From contig NZ_FOUY01000002.1 in NCBI RefSeq assembly GCF_900115005.1, forward strand, positions 330,162 through 394,161: a stretch of DNA of 64,000 nucleotides, written 5' to 3'. The notes under the pieces are model-generated. The model was given only the letters and a program-made list of their open reading frames with translations, was not told the origin of the DNA and ran no database searches. Below are positions 1 through 11,362 of the stretch, in pieces. The translations under genes and the position numbers were made by a program. Source of the DNA: Pseudonocardia ammonioxydans. Its GTDB lineage: Bacteria > Actinomycetota > Actinomycetes > Mycobacteriales > Pseudonocardiaceae. Within the stretch, counting starts at the first letter, position 1; each line of letters begins with the position of its first letter.

Positions 1-928
1 GCACCTGCACGTCGCTCGTCCCCTCCCGCAGGGTGGCCGAGGTGTCGGACATGTGCTCCAGCAGGGTGTCCGCGAACGCGATGACGGCCGGGGTCGGCGC
101 GATGTCGGCGCGGCGGGCCAGCGCCACGGTCCGGTGCAGGGCGGGGTTCAGCACGGTCCGGCGCAGCCGGGGCCGCCCGCTGAACACCAGGTCCGGCACC
201 ACCGCGACCCCGGTGCCCGCCTCCACCATCCGCAGCACGGCGTCCATCTGGCCGCCCTCCACCGCGATCCGCGGCGTCACCCCGGCCACCGCGTACGCCC
301 GCAGCGTCACCTCCCGCAGGTCGTAGCCCCGGCGCACCATCACCAGGTCGTGCTTGGCCAGCTCCGCCACCGAGATCGAGCCGCGCGGGGTCAGCGGCCG
401 CCGGCCCCGCGGGGACGCCACCGACAGCCGTTCGCGCAGCAGGGGAGCGGAGTGCAGCGCCGGGTCCACGCCGTCCGGCGGAACGATCACCAGCGCCACG
501 TCGAGCTCGTTGCGCACCAGGGACGTCTCCAGCGGCTGCGAGCCGTCCTCGGCGAGCTCCACCGCGATCTCCGGGTGCCGCGCGTGGAACACCCGCAGCA
601 CGTCCGCCAGCACGCCGATGCACAGCGACGGCGTCGCACCGACCCGCACCCGGCCACTGCGCAACCCGACCATCTCGGCGACCGTCGACCGGACCATGTC
701 GGAGTCGGCGATCATCCGCTGGGCCAGGGGCAGCACCGCCTCACCGGCCGGGGTCAGGGTCACCACCGCACCGCGGTTGATCAACGGGGCACCCAGCTCG
801 TCCTCCAGCGACCGCAGCGCGCGGCTGAGAGTGGGCTGGGTAACACCCACCTGGTCGGCCGCCCGAGTGAAGCTGCGCACGTCGGCCACAGCCACGAAGT
901 ACATGAGCTGCTGAAGTGTCACCGGCAT
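1..928 (-). CDS. LysR family transcriptional regulator (partial, runs off window start)
   Basis: Translating the minus strand from ATG at 928 gives MPVTLQQLMYFVAVAD, then a classic LysR helix-turn-helix (SFTRAADQVGVTQPTLSRALRSL region, about residues 18-37) and a substrate-binding domain that stays open to the window edge. About 309 codons are present, so only the last few residues can be missing. LysR proteins are dimeric DNA-binding regulators that respond to a small metabolite and usually control the divergent neighbour. Here the neighbour is the sdhCAB operon, with 81 bp between start codons, so control of succinate dehydrogenase is a reasonable inference. The effector is unknown. Confidence 0.9.
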   Translation of the reverse strand, partial: MPVTLQQLMYFVAVADVRSFTRAADQVGVTQPTLSRALRSLEDELGAPLINRGAVVTLTPAGEAVLPLAQRMIADSDMVRSTVAEMVGLRSGRVRVGATPSLCIGVLADVLRVFHARHPEIAVELAEDGSQPLETSLVRNELDVALVIVPPDGVDPALHSAPLLRERLSVASPRGRRPLTPRGSISVAELAKHDLVMVRRGYDLREVTLRAYAVAGVTPRIAVEGGQMDAVLRMVEAGTGVAVVPDLVFSGRPRLRRTVLNPALHRTVALARRADIAPTPAVIAFADTLLEHMSDTSATLREGTSDVQV

Positions 929-1009
929 AGCCTAGTGCTATGGCACTCGACCGCTCGATGCATTGGACGGTCGCAAGCCTTGGTATGTCCACTAGACTCC
1001 GTGGTCACC
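929..1009. promoter_or_regulatory. Divergent promoter region between LysR gene and sdhCAB, with candidate operator
   Basis: The 81-bp gap holds a 5-bp inverted repeat, AGTGC-TATG-GCACT at 934-947, just upstream of the LysR start. It is of the size and symmetry LysR proteins recognise. A TAGACT -10 box for sdhC lies at 993-998, so the sdhC transcript would have a leader of only a few bases. The sites are seen directly; their function is inferred. Confidence 0.5.
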
Positions 1010-1720
1010 ATGTCCGAGAAGTCCCGGGCCGGCGGCGCCGCCGCGCCCCGGCGCCCGCGCACACCGAGTGCGCTGCTGAAGTTCGTGATGGCGGTGAGCG
1101 GCGTCTTCCTGCTGCTCTACGTCGTCCTGCACATGATCGGGAACCTGAAGATCTTCTTCGGTCCCGCGGCGATCGACGAGTACGCGTCCTGGCTGCGGAC
1201 CATCCTCGAGCCCGCACTGCCCTACGAGGGCATGCTGTGGATCGTCCGGGTGGTCCTGCTGGTGTCGGTGATCGCGCACATCTGGTCGGCCACGGTGCTG
1301 ACCCTGCGCGCCCGCCGGGCCCGGCCGATCAAGTACGCGGGTGGCTCCTACCGGGTGAAGGGCAGCTACGCGGCCCGCACCATGCGCTGGGGCGGCGTCA
1401 TCATCGCGCTGTTCGTCATCTACCACCTGCTCGACCTGACCTTCGGTGTCGCCAACCCGAACGGCGTGCACCTGGAGGTCTACGACAACATCGCCGCCGG
1501 CTTCGCCCCGGAGCGCTGGTACGTGACGCTGTTCTACGTGCTGGCCGTCGTCGCGCTGGGCTTCCACGTCCAGCACGGCATCTTCTCGGGCATCCAGACC
1601 CTCGGCTGGTCCTCCAACAGCCGGGAACGCACCATCAAGGTGGTGTCCACCGTGTTCGCCGTCGTGCTCACCCTGGGCTTCATCTCGGTGCCCCTCGCCG
1701 TCACGTTCGGAGTGGTCTGA
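1010..1720 (+). CDS. sdhC: Succinate dehydrogenase cytochrome b558 subunit (membrane anchor)
   Basis: Membrane anchor of the first succinate:quinone oxidoreductase. The 236-residue protein has five predicted membrane helices. Histidines sit in the first four (LHMIGN, AHIWS, YHLLD, FHVQHG), as expected for ligands of two haems b in the single-anchor type B enzymes of Bacillus and Corynebacterium. It passes electrons from the SdhB iron-sulfur clusters to quinone. ATG at 1010 is chosen because it follows the TAGACT box closely and begins a short basic cytoplasmic tail before helix 1. sdhA follows 3 bp after the stop, so the three genes form an operon. Confidence 0.93.
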   Translation: MSEKSRAGGAAAPRRPRTPSALLKFVMAVSGVFLLLYVVLHMIGNLKIFFGPAAIDEYASWLRTILEPALPYEGMLWIVRVVLLVSVIAHIWSATVLTLRARRARPIKYAGGSYRVKGSYAARTMRWGGVIIALFVIYHLLDLTFGVANPNGVHLEVYDNIAAGFAPERWYVTLFYVLAVVALGFHVQHGIFSGIQTLGWSSNSRERTIKVVSTVFAVVLTLGFISVPLAVTFGVV

Positions 1721-1723
1721 CCC

Positions 1724-3718
1724 ATGACTGACGCCAATTCCCACCAGAACCACAGCGACACCGACAGCGGGACGGGCCTGTACTCGGACTACACGACCGG
1801 TGAGCCGGTCGTCGACAAGGCCGTCCCGTCCGGGCCGATCGAAACCCGCTGGGAGCGCCGCCGCTTCGGCGTGAAGCTGGTCAACCCGGCCAACAAGCGG
1901 TCGAAGAAGGTCATCGTCGTCGGCTCCGGCCTGGCCGGTGGTGCCGCGTCGGCCACGCTCGGCGAGGCCGGCTACCAGGTCAAGACGTTCTGCTACCAGG
2001 ACAGCCCGCGCCGCGCCCACTCGATCGCGGCACAGGGCGGCATCAACGCGGCGAAGAACTACCGCAACGACGGCGACAGCGTCTACCGGCTGTTCTACGA
2101 CACCGTGAAGGGCGGCGACTTCCGCGCCCGCGAGTCGAACGTGCACCGGCTCGCCGAGATCAGCCGCCAGATCATCGACCAGTGTGTCGCGCAGGGCGTC
2201 CCGTTCGCCCGCGACTACGGCGGCCTGCTCGACACCCGGTCGTTCGGTGGCGTGCAGGTCTCGCGCACCTTCTACGCCCGCGGCCAGACCGGCCAGCAGC
2301 TGCTGCTCGGCGCCTACCAGGCCCTCGAGCGTCAGGTGCAGGCCGGCACCGTCGAGATGTTCACCCGGCACGAGATGCTCGAGCTGATCGTGGTCGAGGG
2401 CCGGGCCCGCGGCATCGTCGCCCGTGACATGGTCACCGGCGAGATCGAGGTGCACACCGCCGACGCGGTCGTGCTCTGCTCGGGTGGCTACGGCAACGTC
2501 TTCTACCTGTCGACGAACGCCAAGGGCTGCAACGTCACCGCCGGGTGGCGGGCGCACCGCAAGGGCGCGCTGTTCGCGAACCCCTGCTTCACCCAGATCC
2601 ACCCGACCTGCATCCCGGTCTCCGGCGACCACCAGTCGAAGCTGACCCTGATGTCGGAGTCGCTGCGCAACGACGGCCGTGTCTGGGTCCCGACGAAGCT
2701 CGGCGACGACCGTGGCCCGAACGAGATCCCGCACGAGGAGCGTGACTACTTCCTCGAGCGCAAGTACCCCGCGTTCGGCAACCTGGTGCCCCGCGACATC
2801 GCGTCCCGGGCCGCCAAGGAGGTCTGCGACGAGCAGCGCGGCGTCGGCCCGGGCGGGCTCGGCGTCTACCTGGACTTCGACGACGCCATCCAGCGGCTCG
2901 GCCGCAAGGCCGTCGAGGCCAAGTACGGCAACCTGTTCGAGATGTACGAGCGGATCACGGGCGAGAACCCGTACGAGGTCCCGATGCGGATCTACCCCGC
3001 CGTGCACTACACGATGGGTGGCCTGTGGGTCGACTACGACCTGCAGTCCACGATCCCGGGGCTCTACGTCGGCGGCGAGGCGAACTTCTCCGACCACGGT
3101 GCGAACCGGCTCGGCGCCTCCGCCCTGATGCAGGGCCTGGCCGACGGCTACTTCGTCCTGCCGGTGACCATCGGCGACTACATCGCCAAGCACAACCTCG
3201 ACGACGTCCCCGAGGACGCGCCCGAGGTGCAGGAGGCGGTCAAGTCGGTCACCGACCGGATCGACCAGCTGCTGTCGATCAACGGCACCCGCACGGTGGA
3301 CTCCTTCCACCGCGAGCTGGGCCAGATCATGTGGGACTACTGCGGCATGGAGCGCTCCGAGGAGGGCCTGCGCAAGGCGCTGGACCGCATCCCCGAGCTG
3401 CGCCGCGAGTTCTGGAGCAACGTGAAGGTGCCCGGCACGGGTGCGGAGCTCAACCAGAGCCTGGAGAAGGCCGGCCGGGTGGCCGACTTCCTCGAGCTCG
3501 GCGAGCTCATGTGCCTGGACGCGCTGGTGCGTCGCGAGTCCTGCGGTGGTCACTTCCGTGCGGAGAGCCAGACCGAGGACGGCGAGGCGCAGCGCGACGA
3601 CGAGAACTTCTCCTTCACCTCGGCCTGGGAGTACACCGGCCGCGGGCAGGCACCGGTCCTGCACCAGGAGGAGCTCGTCTTCGAGTACGTGCACCCGACC
3701 CAGCGCAGCTACAAGTAA
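1724..3718 (+). CDS. sdhA: Succinate dehydrogenase flavoprotein subunit (type B complex)
   Basis: Catalytic subunit that oxidises succinate to fumarate. The 664-residue protein has an approximately 60-residue N-terminal extension, then the FAD-binding VVGSGLAGG motif (about residues 65-73). The flavin-linking histidine is His99 in the [11 protein letters not shown] motif, and the active-site region contains HPTCIP. The fumarate-reductase/SDH C-terminal domain ends in HPTQRSYK. Length and extension fit the Corynebacterium/Streptomyces SdhCAB class, not the shorter second copy at 7167. It lies 3 bp after sdhC and 11 bp before sdhB. Confidence 0.95.
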   Translation: MTDANSHQNHSDTDSGTGLYSDYTTGEPVVDKAVPSGPIETRWERRRFGVKLVNPANKRSKKVIVVGSGLAGGAASATLGEAGYQVKTFCYQDSPRRAHSIAAQGGINAAKNYRNDGDSVYRLFYDTVKGGDFRARESNVHRLAEISRQIIDQCVAQGVPFARDYGGLLDTRSFGGVQVSRTFYARGQTGQQLLLGAYQALERQVQAGTVEMFTRHEMLELIVVEGRARGIVARDMVTGEIEVHTADAVVLCSGGYGNVFYLSTNAKGCNVTAGWRAHRKGALFANPCFTQIHPTCIPVSGDHQSKLTLMSESLRNDGRVWVPTKLGDDRGPNEIPHEERDYFLERKYPAFGNLVPRDIASRAAKEVCDEQRGVGPGGLGVYLDFDDAIQRLGRKAVEAKYGNLFEMYERITGENPYEVPMRIYPAVHYTMGGLWVDYDLQSTIPGLYVGGEANFSDHGANRLGASALMQGLADGYFVLPVTIGDYIAKHNLDDVPEDAPEVQEAVKSVTDRIDQLLSINGTRTVDSFHRELGQIMWDYCGMERSEEGLRKALDRIPELRREFWSNVKVPGTGAELNQSLEKAGRVADFLELGELMCLDALVRRESCGGHFRAESQTEDGEAQRDDENFSFTSAWEYTGRGQAPVLHQEELVFEYVHPTQRSYK

Positions 3719-3729
3719 GGCGAGCAGAC

Positions 3730-4482
3730 GTGAAACTGACTCTGAAGGTCTGGCGGCAGCGCGACGCGATCGACAAGGGTCGCCTGGCCACCTATGACGT
3801 CGAGGCGCACGAGGACATGTCGTTCCTCGAGATGCTCGACGTGCTGAACGAGGAGCTGATCACCTCCGGCGAGGACCCGGTCGCGTTCGACCACGACTGC
3901 CGTGAGGGCATCTGCGGTACCTGCAGCATGGTCATCGACGGCCAGCCGCACGGTCCGCAGCGGGCGACGACCACCTGCCAGCTGCACATGCGGCACTACA
4001 ACGACGGCGACACGATCGTCATCGAGCCGTTCCGCTCCGGCGCGTTCCCGGTGATCAAGGACCTGATCGTCGACCGCGGTGCGTTCGACAAGGTCATCCA
4101 GGCCGGGGGCTACATCTCGGCCAACACCGGGTCGGCACCGGAGGCCAACGCCAACGCCGTCCAGAAGGAGCACGCCGACCGCGCCTTCGCCGCAGCGAAC
4201 TGCATCGGGTGCGGTGCCTGCGTGGCGGCCTGCCCGAACGGCTCCGCGTCGCTGTTCCTCGGGGCCAAGCTGACCCACCTCGGTGAGCTGCCGCAGGGTC
4301 AGCCGGAGCGCTACCAGCGCGTCGTCGAGATGGTGCAGACCCACGAGGACGCCGGGTTCGGCGGCTGCACCAACACCGGCGCCTGCGCCACCGCCTGCCC
4401 GAAGGAGATCCCGCTCGACGTGATCTCCCAGCTCAACCGCGACTACCTCGCGGCGACGGTGGGCGGCAAGAAGAAGGGCTGA
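3730..4482 (+). CDS. sdhB: Succinate dehydrogenase iron-sulfur subunit (type B complex)
   Basis: Electron-transfer subunit of 250 residues. The [2Fe-2S] ligands lie in CREGICGTC plus a later TTTCQ, the [4Fe-4S] ligands in [12 protein letters not shown], and the [3Fe-4S] set around [12 protein letters not shown]. Cysteine spacing is complete for all three clusters. The start is GTG at 3730, with an AAGG ribosome site about ten bases upstream overlapping the sdhA stop. It is the last gene of the operon and is followed by a strong stem-loop. Confidence 0.94.
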   Translation: MKLTLKVWRQRDAIDKGRLATYDVEAHEDMSFLEMLDVLNEELITSGEDPVAFDHDCREGICGTCSMVIDGQPHGPQRATTTCQLHMRHYNDGDTIVIEPFRSGAFPVIKDLIVDRGAFDKVIQAGGYISANTGSAPEANANAVQKEHADRAFAAANCIGCGACVAACPNGSASLFLGAKLTHLGELPQGQPERYQRVVEMVQTHEDAGFGGCTNTGACATACPKEIPLDVISQLNRDYLAATVGGKKKG

Positions 4483-4505
4483 CCCGCAGCCCGCACACAG
4501 CACAG

Positions 4506-4554
4506 AACGGCCGGGCCGGTCCGCTCCCCGAAGGGGCGGGCCGGCCCGGCCGTT
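4506..4554. terminator. Bidirectional terminator between sdhB and gdhA
   Basis: A perfect 14-bp inverted repeat (4506-4519 and 4541-4554, AACGGCCGGGCCGG and its complement) flanks a 21-nt loop that can pair further. It sits between two convergent genes and is followed by a few T residues on the plus side. Confidence 0.8.
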
Positions 4555-4570
4555 TCGTGGCTCGGGCGGC

Positions 4571-6347
<1,777 letters not shown>

Positions 6348-7160
6348 GTGTCAACCACCACTGACACCAGCGGCCGGACCGGCGCAGGCCGGGCCACGAT
6401 CGCCGCCCGCACACTGCGCACCGACCGATGGTGGCTCCCGCCGCTCGCGACGTTCGTGGCGTTCGTCGCCTGGGTCGCCTACGCGACGGTCCGGGCGTTC
6501 ATGCAGGAGTACTACTTCGTCAGCGAGTACGGCTACCTCACGCCGTTCTACTCGCCGTGCGTCTCGGTCGGCTGCGTCGAGGGCTCGTCGCACTTCGGGA
6601 CGTTCCTGCCCGACGTCTGGTGGCTGCCCTACGCGGCGGTCTCCCTGCCGTTCCTGCTGCTGTTCCGGCTGACCTGCTACTACTACCGCAAGGCCTACTA
6701 CCGGGCCTTCTGGTTGTCGCCGCCGGCCTGCGCGGTCGCCGAGCCGCACGCGCGCTACACCGGGGAGACGCGGTTCCCGCTGATCCTGCAGAACGCGCAC
6801 CGCTACTTCTTCTACCTCGCCGCGATCGTCACGCTGGTCAACACCTACGACGCGGTGCTCGCCTTCGCCAAGCCGGGCGGCGGGTTCGGCCTGGGCCTGG
6901 GCAACATCATCCTGGTCGCGAACGTCGTGCTGCTCTGGGGCTACACGGCCTCGTGCCACTCGTGCCGCAGCGCCGTCGGCGGGCGGCTCAACCATTTCTC
7001 CCGGCACCCGGTCCGCTACAAGATGTGGACCTTCGTGTCGAAGCTGAACACCCGGCACAGCCAGTACGCGTGGGCGACGCTGGCCAGCCTGGCCATCACC
7101 GACTTCTACGTCATGGCCGTCTCCGCCGGGTGGATCTCCGACCTGCGGATCGTGGGGTGA
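6348..7160 (+). CDS. Succinate dehydrogenase membrane anchor, mycobacterial Sdh1 type
   Basis: The 270-residue membrane protein has about five hydrophobic segments and tyrosine-rich loops (EYYFVSEYGY, CYYYRKAYYRAF). It resembles the anchor of mycobacterial Sdh1 (Rv0249c) in length, character and gene order. It should hold the SdhAB2 dimer at the membrane and donate electrons to quinone. Several histidines and a CHSC motif near residue 206 are possible cofactor ligands. GTG at 6348 is preferred over an upstream in-frame start at 6294 because ACAGGAG lies 8-9 bases before it. sdhA2 follows 6 bp downstream. Confidence 0.85.
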   Translation: MSTTTDTSGRTGAGRATIAARTLRTDRWWLPPLATFVAFVAWVAYATVRAFMQEYYFVSEYGYLTPFYSPCVSVGCVEGSSHFGTFLPDVWWLPYAAVSLPFLLLFRLTCYYYRKAYYRAFWLSPPACAVAEPHARYTGETRFPLILQNAHRYFFYLAAIVTLVNTYDAVLAFAKPGGGFGLGLGNIILVANVVLLWGYTASCHSCRSAVGGRLNHFSRHPVRYKMWTFVSKLNTRHSQYAWATLASLAITDFYVMAVSAGWISDLRIVG

Positions 7161-7166
7161 GCTGAG

Positions 7167-9083
7167 ATGACCGAACAGATCGAGCAGCACAGCTACGACG
7201 TCGTCGTCATCGGGGCCGGTGGGGCCGGCCTGCGGGCGGCGATCGAGGCGCGGCTGCAGGGCAAGCGGACCGCGATCATCTCCAAGTCGCTGTTCGGCAA
7301 GGCGCACACCGTGATGGCCGAGGGTGGCTGCGCCGCGTCGATGGGCAATGCCAACCCGAACGACAACTGGCAGGTCCACTTCCGCGACACCATGCGCGGC
7401 GGCAAGTTCCTCAACAACTGGCGGATGGCCGAGCTGCACGCCAGGGAGGCCCCGGACCGGGTCTGGGAGCTGGAGACCTACGGCGCCCTGTTCGACCGCA
7501 CGGCCGAGGGCAAGATCAGCCAGCGGAACTTCGGCGGGCACACCTACCCGCGGCTGGCCCACGTCGGCGACCGCACCGGGCTGGAGCTGATCCGCACCCT
7601 GCAGCAGAAGGTCGTGTCGCTGCAGCAGGAGGACTTCGCCGAGACCGGGGACTACGAGTCCCGGATCCGGGTGTTCGCCGAGTGCACGATCACCGAGCTG
7701 TTCACGACCAGCGAGGGCCCGGGCGAACGCGGCGCGATCTCGGGCTGCTTCGGCTACTTCCGCGACGACGGCCGGTTCGTCCGGTTCGACGCCCCGTCGA
7801 TCGTGCTGGCCACCGGCGGGGTCGGGAAGAGCTACTCGGTGACCTCGAACTCCTGGGAGTACACCGGCGACGGCCACGCACTGGCCCTGCGCGCCGGCGC
7901 CACTCTGATCAACATGGAGTTCCTGCAGTTCCATCCCACCGGGATGGTCTGGCCGCCGTCGGTGAAGGGGATCCTGGTCACCGAGTCGGTCCGCGGTGAC
8001 GGCGGGGTGCTGCGCAACTCCGACGGCGAGCGGTTCATGTTCTCCTACGTCCCGGACGTGTTCCGGGACCAGTACGCCACCTCCGAGGAGGAGGGCGACC
8101 GCTGGTACACCGACCCGGACAACAACCGCCGCCCGCCGGAGCTGCTGCCCCGTGACGAGGTCGCCCGGGCGATCAACTCCGAGGTGAAGGCCGGGCGGGG
8201 GAGCCCGCACGGCGGCGTCTTCCTCGACGTCTCCACCCGGCTGAAGGCCGAGGAGATCCTCAAGCGGCTCCCGTCGATGCACCACCAGTTCAAGGAGCTG
8301 GCCGACGTCGACATCACCGCCGAGCCGATGGAGGTCGGACCGACCTGTCACTACGTGATGGGCGGGGTCGAGGTCGACCCGGACTCCGCGATGTCGAGCG
8401 TGCCGGGCCTGTTCGCGGCCGGTGAGGTCGCCGGTGGCATGCACGGCTCCAACCGGCTGGGCGGCAACTCGCTGTCGGACCTGCTGGTGTTCGGCCGCCG
8501 GGCCGGGCTGCACGCCGCGCAGCACGCCGACCGGGGACGCCCGGCCGTCACCGAGTCCGACGTGCAGGACGCGGTCGAGCGGGCGCTGCTGCCGTTCTCC
8601 ACCGCCACCGACGGCGGGGAGAACCCGTTCATGGTGCAGCAGGAGCTGCAGAAGACCATGCACGAGCTCGTCGGGATCATCCGCAAGGAAGACGAGATGG
8701 AGATGGCCCTCAAGAAACTGGAGGACATCGCCACCCGCACCCGCACCGTCTCGGTCGAGGGGCACCGGACGTTCAACCCGGGCTGGCACCTCGCGCTGGA
8801 CCTGCGCAACATGCTGCTGGTCTCGCTGTGCGTCGGGAAGGCCGCGCTGGAGCGGCAGGAGTCCCGCGGCGGGCACACCCGCGACGACTACCCGGTCATG
8901 GACTCGGACTGGCGGCACCAGCTGCTCGTGTGCAGCGCGCTCGGCGAGGATGACATCGAGCTGACCCGCAAGGACCAGATCGCGATGCGCGCGGACCTGT
9001 TCGACCTGTTCGAGATGGACGAGCTGAAGAAGTACTACACCGGCGAGGAGCTCGGCGGGCACCGAACGGAGCTTGCGGAGTGA
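7167..9083 (+). CDS. sdhA: Succinate dehydrogenase/fumarate reductase flavoprotein (second copy, Sdh1-like)
   Basis: The 638-residue flavoprotein begins directly with the FAD motif VVVIGAGGAGLRAA (residues 12-25). The flavin-linking histidine is His48 in GKAHTVMAEGG, and the substrate-site segment is QFHPTGM. It differs clearly from the 664-residue copy at 1724, having no N-terminal extension and different spacing, and resembles Rv0248c of M. tuberculosis. The genome therefore carries two distinct complexes that could be used under different oxygen or carbon supply, as shown for mycobacteria. It is co-transcribed with the anchor (6-bp gap) and sdhB2. Confidence 0.93.
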   Translation: MTEQIEQHSYDVVVIGAGGAGLRAAIEARLQGKRTAIISKSLFGKAHTVMAEGGCAASMGNANPNDNWQVHFRDTMRGGKFLNNWRMAELHAREAPDRVWELETYGALFDRTAEGKISQRNFGGHTYPRLAHVGDRTGLELIRTLQQKVVSLQQEDFAETGDYESRIRVFAECTITELFTTSEGPGERGAISGCFGYFRDDGRFVRFDAPSIVLATGGVGKSYSVTSNSWEYTGDGHALALRAGATLINMEFLQFHPTGMVWPPSVKGILVTESVRGDGGVLRNSDGERFMFSYVPDVFRDQYATSEEEGDRWYTDPDNNRRPPELLPRDEVARAINSEVKAGRGSPHGGVFLDVSTRLKAEEILKRLPSMHHQFKELADVDITAEPMEVGPTCHYVMGGVEVDPDSAMSSVPGLFAAGEVAGGMHGSNRLGGNSLSDLLVFGRRAGLHAAQHADRGRPAVTESDVQDAVERALLPFSTATDGGENPFMVQQELQKTMHELVGIIRKEDEMEMALKKLEDIATRTRTVSVEGHRTFNPGWHLALDLRNMLLVSLCVGKAALERQESRGGHTRDDYPVMDSDWRHQLLVCSALGEDDIELTRKDQIAMRADLFDLFEMDELKKYYTGEELGGHRTELAE

Positions 9084-9120
9084 GCATCAGCACGAGCGCC
9101 GGCGGCGCGGAGGGAGCACA

Positions 9121-9897
9121 ATGACTAGCACCCAGAACGGCACCCACCTGCAGCACTTCAAGGTCTGGCGGGGCGACGACACCAAGGGCGAGCTGGTCGA
9201 CTACGCGGTCGAGGTGAACGAGGGCGAGGTCGTCCTCGACATCATCCACCGGCTGCAGGCCACCGAGGCCAACGACCTGGCGGTGCGCTGGAACTGCAAG
9301 GCCGGCAAGTGCGGCTCCTGCTCTGCGGAGATCAACGGCAGGCCGCGGCTGCTGTGCATGACCCGGATGAACACGTTCGCGGAGAACGAGGTCGTCACGG
9401 TCACGCCGTTGCGGACCTTCCCGGTGATCCGGGACCTGGTGACCGACGTGTCGTTCAACTACACCAAGGCCCGTGAGATCCCGTCGTTCACCCCGCCGGA
9501 GGGCGTGGAGCCGGGCGAGTACCGGATGCAGCAGGTCGACGTCGAGCGGAGCCAGGAGTTCCGCAAGTGCATCGAGTGCTACCTGTGCCAGAACACCTGC
9601 CACGTGGTCCGCGACCACGAGGAGAACAAGCAGGAGTTCGCCGGCCCGCGCTACCTGATGCGGATGGCCGAACTCGACATGCACCCGCTCGATGCGCACG
9701 GCAACCGGGCCGTCGAGTCGCAGGAGGAGCACGGCCTGGGCTTCTGCAACATCACCAAGTGCTGCACCGAGGTCTGCCCCGAGCACATCAAGATCACCGA
9801 CAACGCGTTGATCCCGATGAAGGAGCGGGCGGTGGACCGCAAGTACGACCCGCTGGTCTGGCTCGGGAACAAGATCTTCCGGCGCCCGGGGTCGTGA
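9121..9897 (+). CDS. sdhB: Succinate dehydrogenase iron-sulfur protein (second copy, Sdh1-like)
   Basis: The 258-residue electron-transfer subunit has [2Fe-2S] ligands in NCKAGKCGSC with LLCMT, [4Fe-4S] ligands in CIECYLCQNTC, and a third set in CNITKCCTEVCP. Cysteine positions are complete. ATG at 9121 is preceded by GGAGGGAG. The 37-bp gap after sdhA2 is the largest in this operon. It resembles Rv0247c and closes the second succinate dehydrogenase operon. Confidence 0.93.
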   Translation: MTSTQNGTHLQHFKVWRGDDTKGELVDYAVEVNEGEVVLDIIHRLQATEANDLAVRWNCKAGKCGSCSAEINGRPRLLCMTRMNTFAENEVVTVTPLRTFPVIRDLVTDVSFNYTKAREIPSFTPPEGVEPGEYRMQQVDVERSQEFRKCIECYLCQNTCHVVRDHEENKQEFAGPRYLMRMAELDMHPLDAHGNRAVESQEEHGLGFCNITKCCTEVCPEHIKITDNALIPMKERAVDRKYDPLVWLGNKIFRRPGS

Positions 9898-9907
9898 GGA
9901 GCGCCGG

Positions 9908-10156
9908 CTAGCGGCCCATCGAGCGGCGGATCTCGGCCAGCTTGTCGGCGGCCTTGCGCTCGCGCTGGGCGAAGGCCTCCTCGGCCTCCCGGGCGCGGGT
10001 GTCGCCCCCGGCCAGCTCCTCCGCGGCGGCGGCCGTCGCCGCCCGGCCCTCGATCCGGTCGCGGACGTGCTCGAAGGTCGGCACGCCCTCGTCGGTGTAG
10101 CCGGTGGGCGGGGGACCCGGGTCGAGCGGGTCCGGGACGGTGGGCTGCTCGCTCAT
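9908..10156 (-). CDS. Small charged hypothetical protein
   Basis: An 82-residue protein with a proline-rich N-terminus (PDPLDPGPPPTGY), then a highly charged Ala/Glu/Arg helix (about residues 45-80) likely to form a coiled coil. ATG at 10156 is preferred because GAGGAGG lies four bases upstream; an in-frame GTG lies one codon earlier. I recognise no family. It lies tail to tail with sdhB2, 10 bp apart, with no obvious terminator between them. Confidence 0.7.
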   Translation of the reverse strand: MSEQPTVPDPLDPGPPPTGYTDEGVPTFEHVRDRIEGRAATAAAAEELAGGDTRAREAEEAFAQRERKAADKLAEIRRSMGR

Positions 10157-10226
10157 CACGCCTCCTCGTGGGGACGCCTACCACCGTAGGCGATGAGAAG
10201 GGCCGCGCGGAGCGGTCGGATAGAAC

Positions 10227-10907
10227 ATGACGACGTTCGCGCTGGTCCCCGGAGCCGGGGCCGACAGCTGGTACTGGGGTCCGCTGGCGTGGGAGCTGAC
10301 CGGGCGCGGCCACCGGGCCGTCCCGGTCGACCTGCCCTGCACCGACGACGACGCCCGTCTCGAGGACTACGCCGACGCCGTCGTGGCGGCGGTGACCCGC
10401 GACGGCCACGAGCCGGACGACCTGGTCGTCGTCGCGCACTCGTTCGGCGGGTTCACCGCGCCCCTGGTCTGCGACCGGCTGCCGGTGCGGGAGCTGGTGC
10501 TGGTGTCGGCGATGGTCCCGGCGCCGGGGGAGTCGGGCGCGGACTGGTGGGAGGCCACCGGGCACCCGCAGGCACTCGCCGCGCAGGACGCGAAGGACGG
10601 CCGCGACCCCGACGACATCGTGGCGCTGTTCTACCACGACGTCCCCGAGCAGACCGCGAACGAGGCGCTGCGCCACGAGCTCGACCAGTCCGGCACCGCG
10701 TTCGAGCAGCCCTGGCCGCGGGAGAGCTGGCCGGAGGTCCGCACCCGCTACCTGCTCTGCCGCGAGGACAAGCTCTTCCCGAAGGCGTTCGTGCGGACGA
10801 TGCTGGCCCGGCGGCTGCGCGGGACGGTGCCCGAGGCGATCACCGGGTCGCACCACCCGATGCTGTCGCACCCGGCGCGGCTGGCCGGGACGATCCTGTC
10901 GGGCTGA
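10227..10907 (+). CDS. Alpha/beta hydrolase
   Basis: The 226-residue soluble protein starts with FALVPGAGADSWYW, typical of the oxyanion-hole strand. The nucleophile elbow AHSFGG has its Ser near residue 73. The C-terminal SHHPMLSHP supplies the probable catalytic histidine, and an acidic residue in LLCREDKLFP could be the third triad member. It resembles the small salicylate-esterase-like hydrolases of actinobacteria. The substrate is unknown. Confidence 0.88.
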   Translation: MTTFALVPGAGADSWYWGPLAWELTGRGHRAVPVDLPCTDDDARLEDYADAVVAAVTRDGHEPDDLVVVAHSFGGFTAPLVCDRLPVRELVLVSAMVPAPGESGADWWEATGHPQALAAQDAKDGRDPDDIVALFYHDVPEQTANEALRHELDQSGTAFEQPWPRESWPEVRTRYLLCREDKLFPKAFVRTMLARRLRGTVPEAITGSHHPMLSHPARLAGTILSG

Positions 10908-10955
10908 GCGGTACCGCCGGCGTACCGGCCGGGGGACGGCGGCGATGATGTCCCG

Positions 10956-11288
10956 GTGGCACGCGCGCGGATCCGGGAGCTGGTGGTGGTGCACGACGCG
11001 GCGTGCGCGCCGTGCTCGCGGATCGCGCAGGAGCTGCCCGGCTGCGTGACCGTGCGGGTCCGGGCGCGGTCCTGCCGCGAACCCCGCCTCGCCGAGATCT
11101 ACCCGAACCTTCCGGCCGACGTCGGGTCCTGCCGGGCGCCTGCGGTCGGTGTGCTGCGCACCGACGGGCAGGTGCGCTGGTGGGCCGGGATGCGCGGGGT
11201 GCTGGGGATCGCGCCGGTGCTGCGCCCGGGTGCGCTGCCGACGGCGCTGCGGTTGCTGCGCGAGACCGTGGTCGCCGCGCGCCGGTGA
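10956..11288 (+). CDS. Small CxxC protein, thioredoxin-fold/DCC-like
   Basis: A 110-residue protein beginning MARARIRELVVVHDAACAPCSRIAQEL, with a CAPC motif at residues 17-20 in the position expected for a thioredoxin-fold active site. A conserved-looking second half contains DGQVRWWAGMRGVLG, which fits thiol-disulfide DCC-like proteins. Two more cysteines are present. The start is GTG at 10956 and no clear ribosome site is seen. Function as a redox protein is inferred from the motif only. Confidence 0.7.
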   Translation: MARARIRELVVVHDAACAPCSRIAQELPGCVTVRVRARSCREPRLAEIYPNLPADVGSCRAPAVGVLRTDGQVRWWAGMRGVLGIAPVLRPGALPTALRLLRETVVAARR

Positions 11289-11362
11289 GCCCGGCCCGAC
11301 CCGCCCGGCTGCCCGGCCGATCCGATGTCGACGTCCCCCGGCGAGGCACTAGCGTGGGCGGG

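Noticed and set aside
992..3694. Long minus-strand open frame opposite sdhC and sdhA (about 900 codons)
   Set aside because: Shadow frame of sdhCA with the same compositional cause; no ribosome site and no recognisable domain.
6351..9062. Long minus-strand frame opposite the second sdhA (about 900 codons)
   Set aside because: Shadow frame; the plus strand encodes a complete flavoprotein with all motifs.
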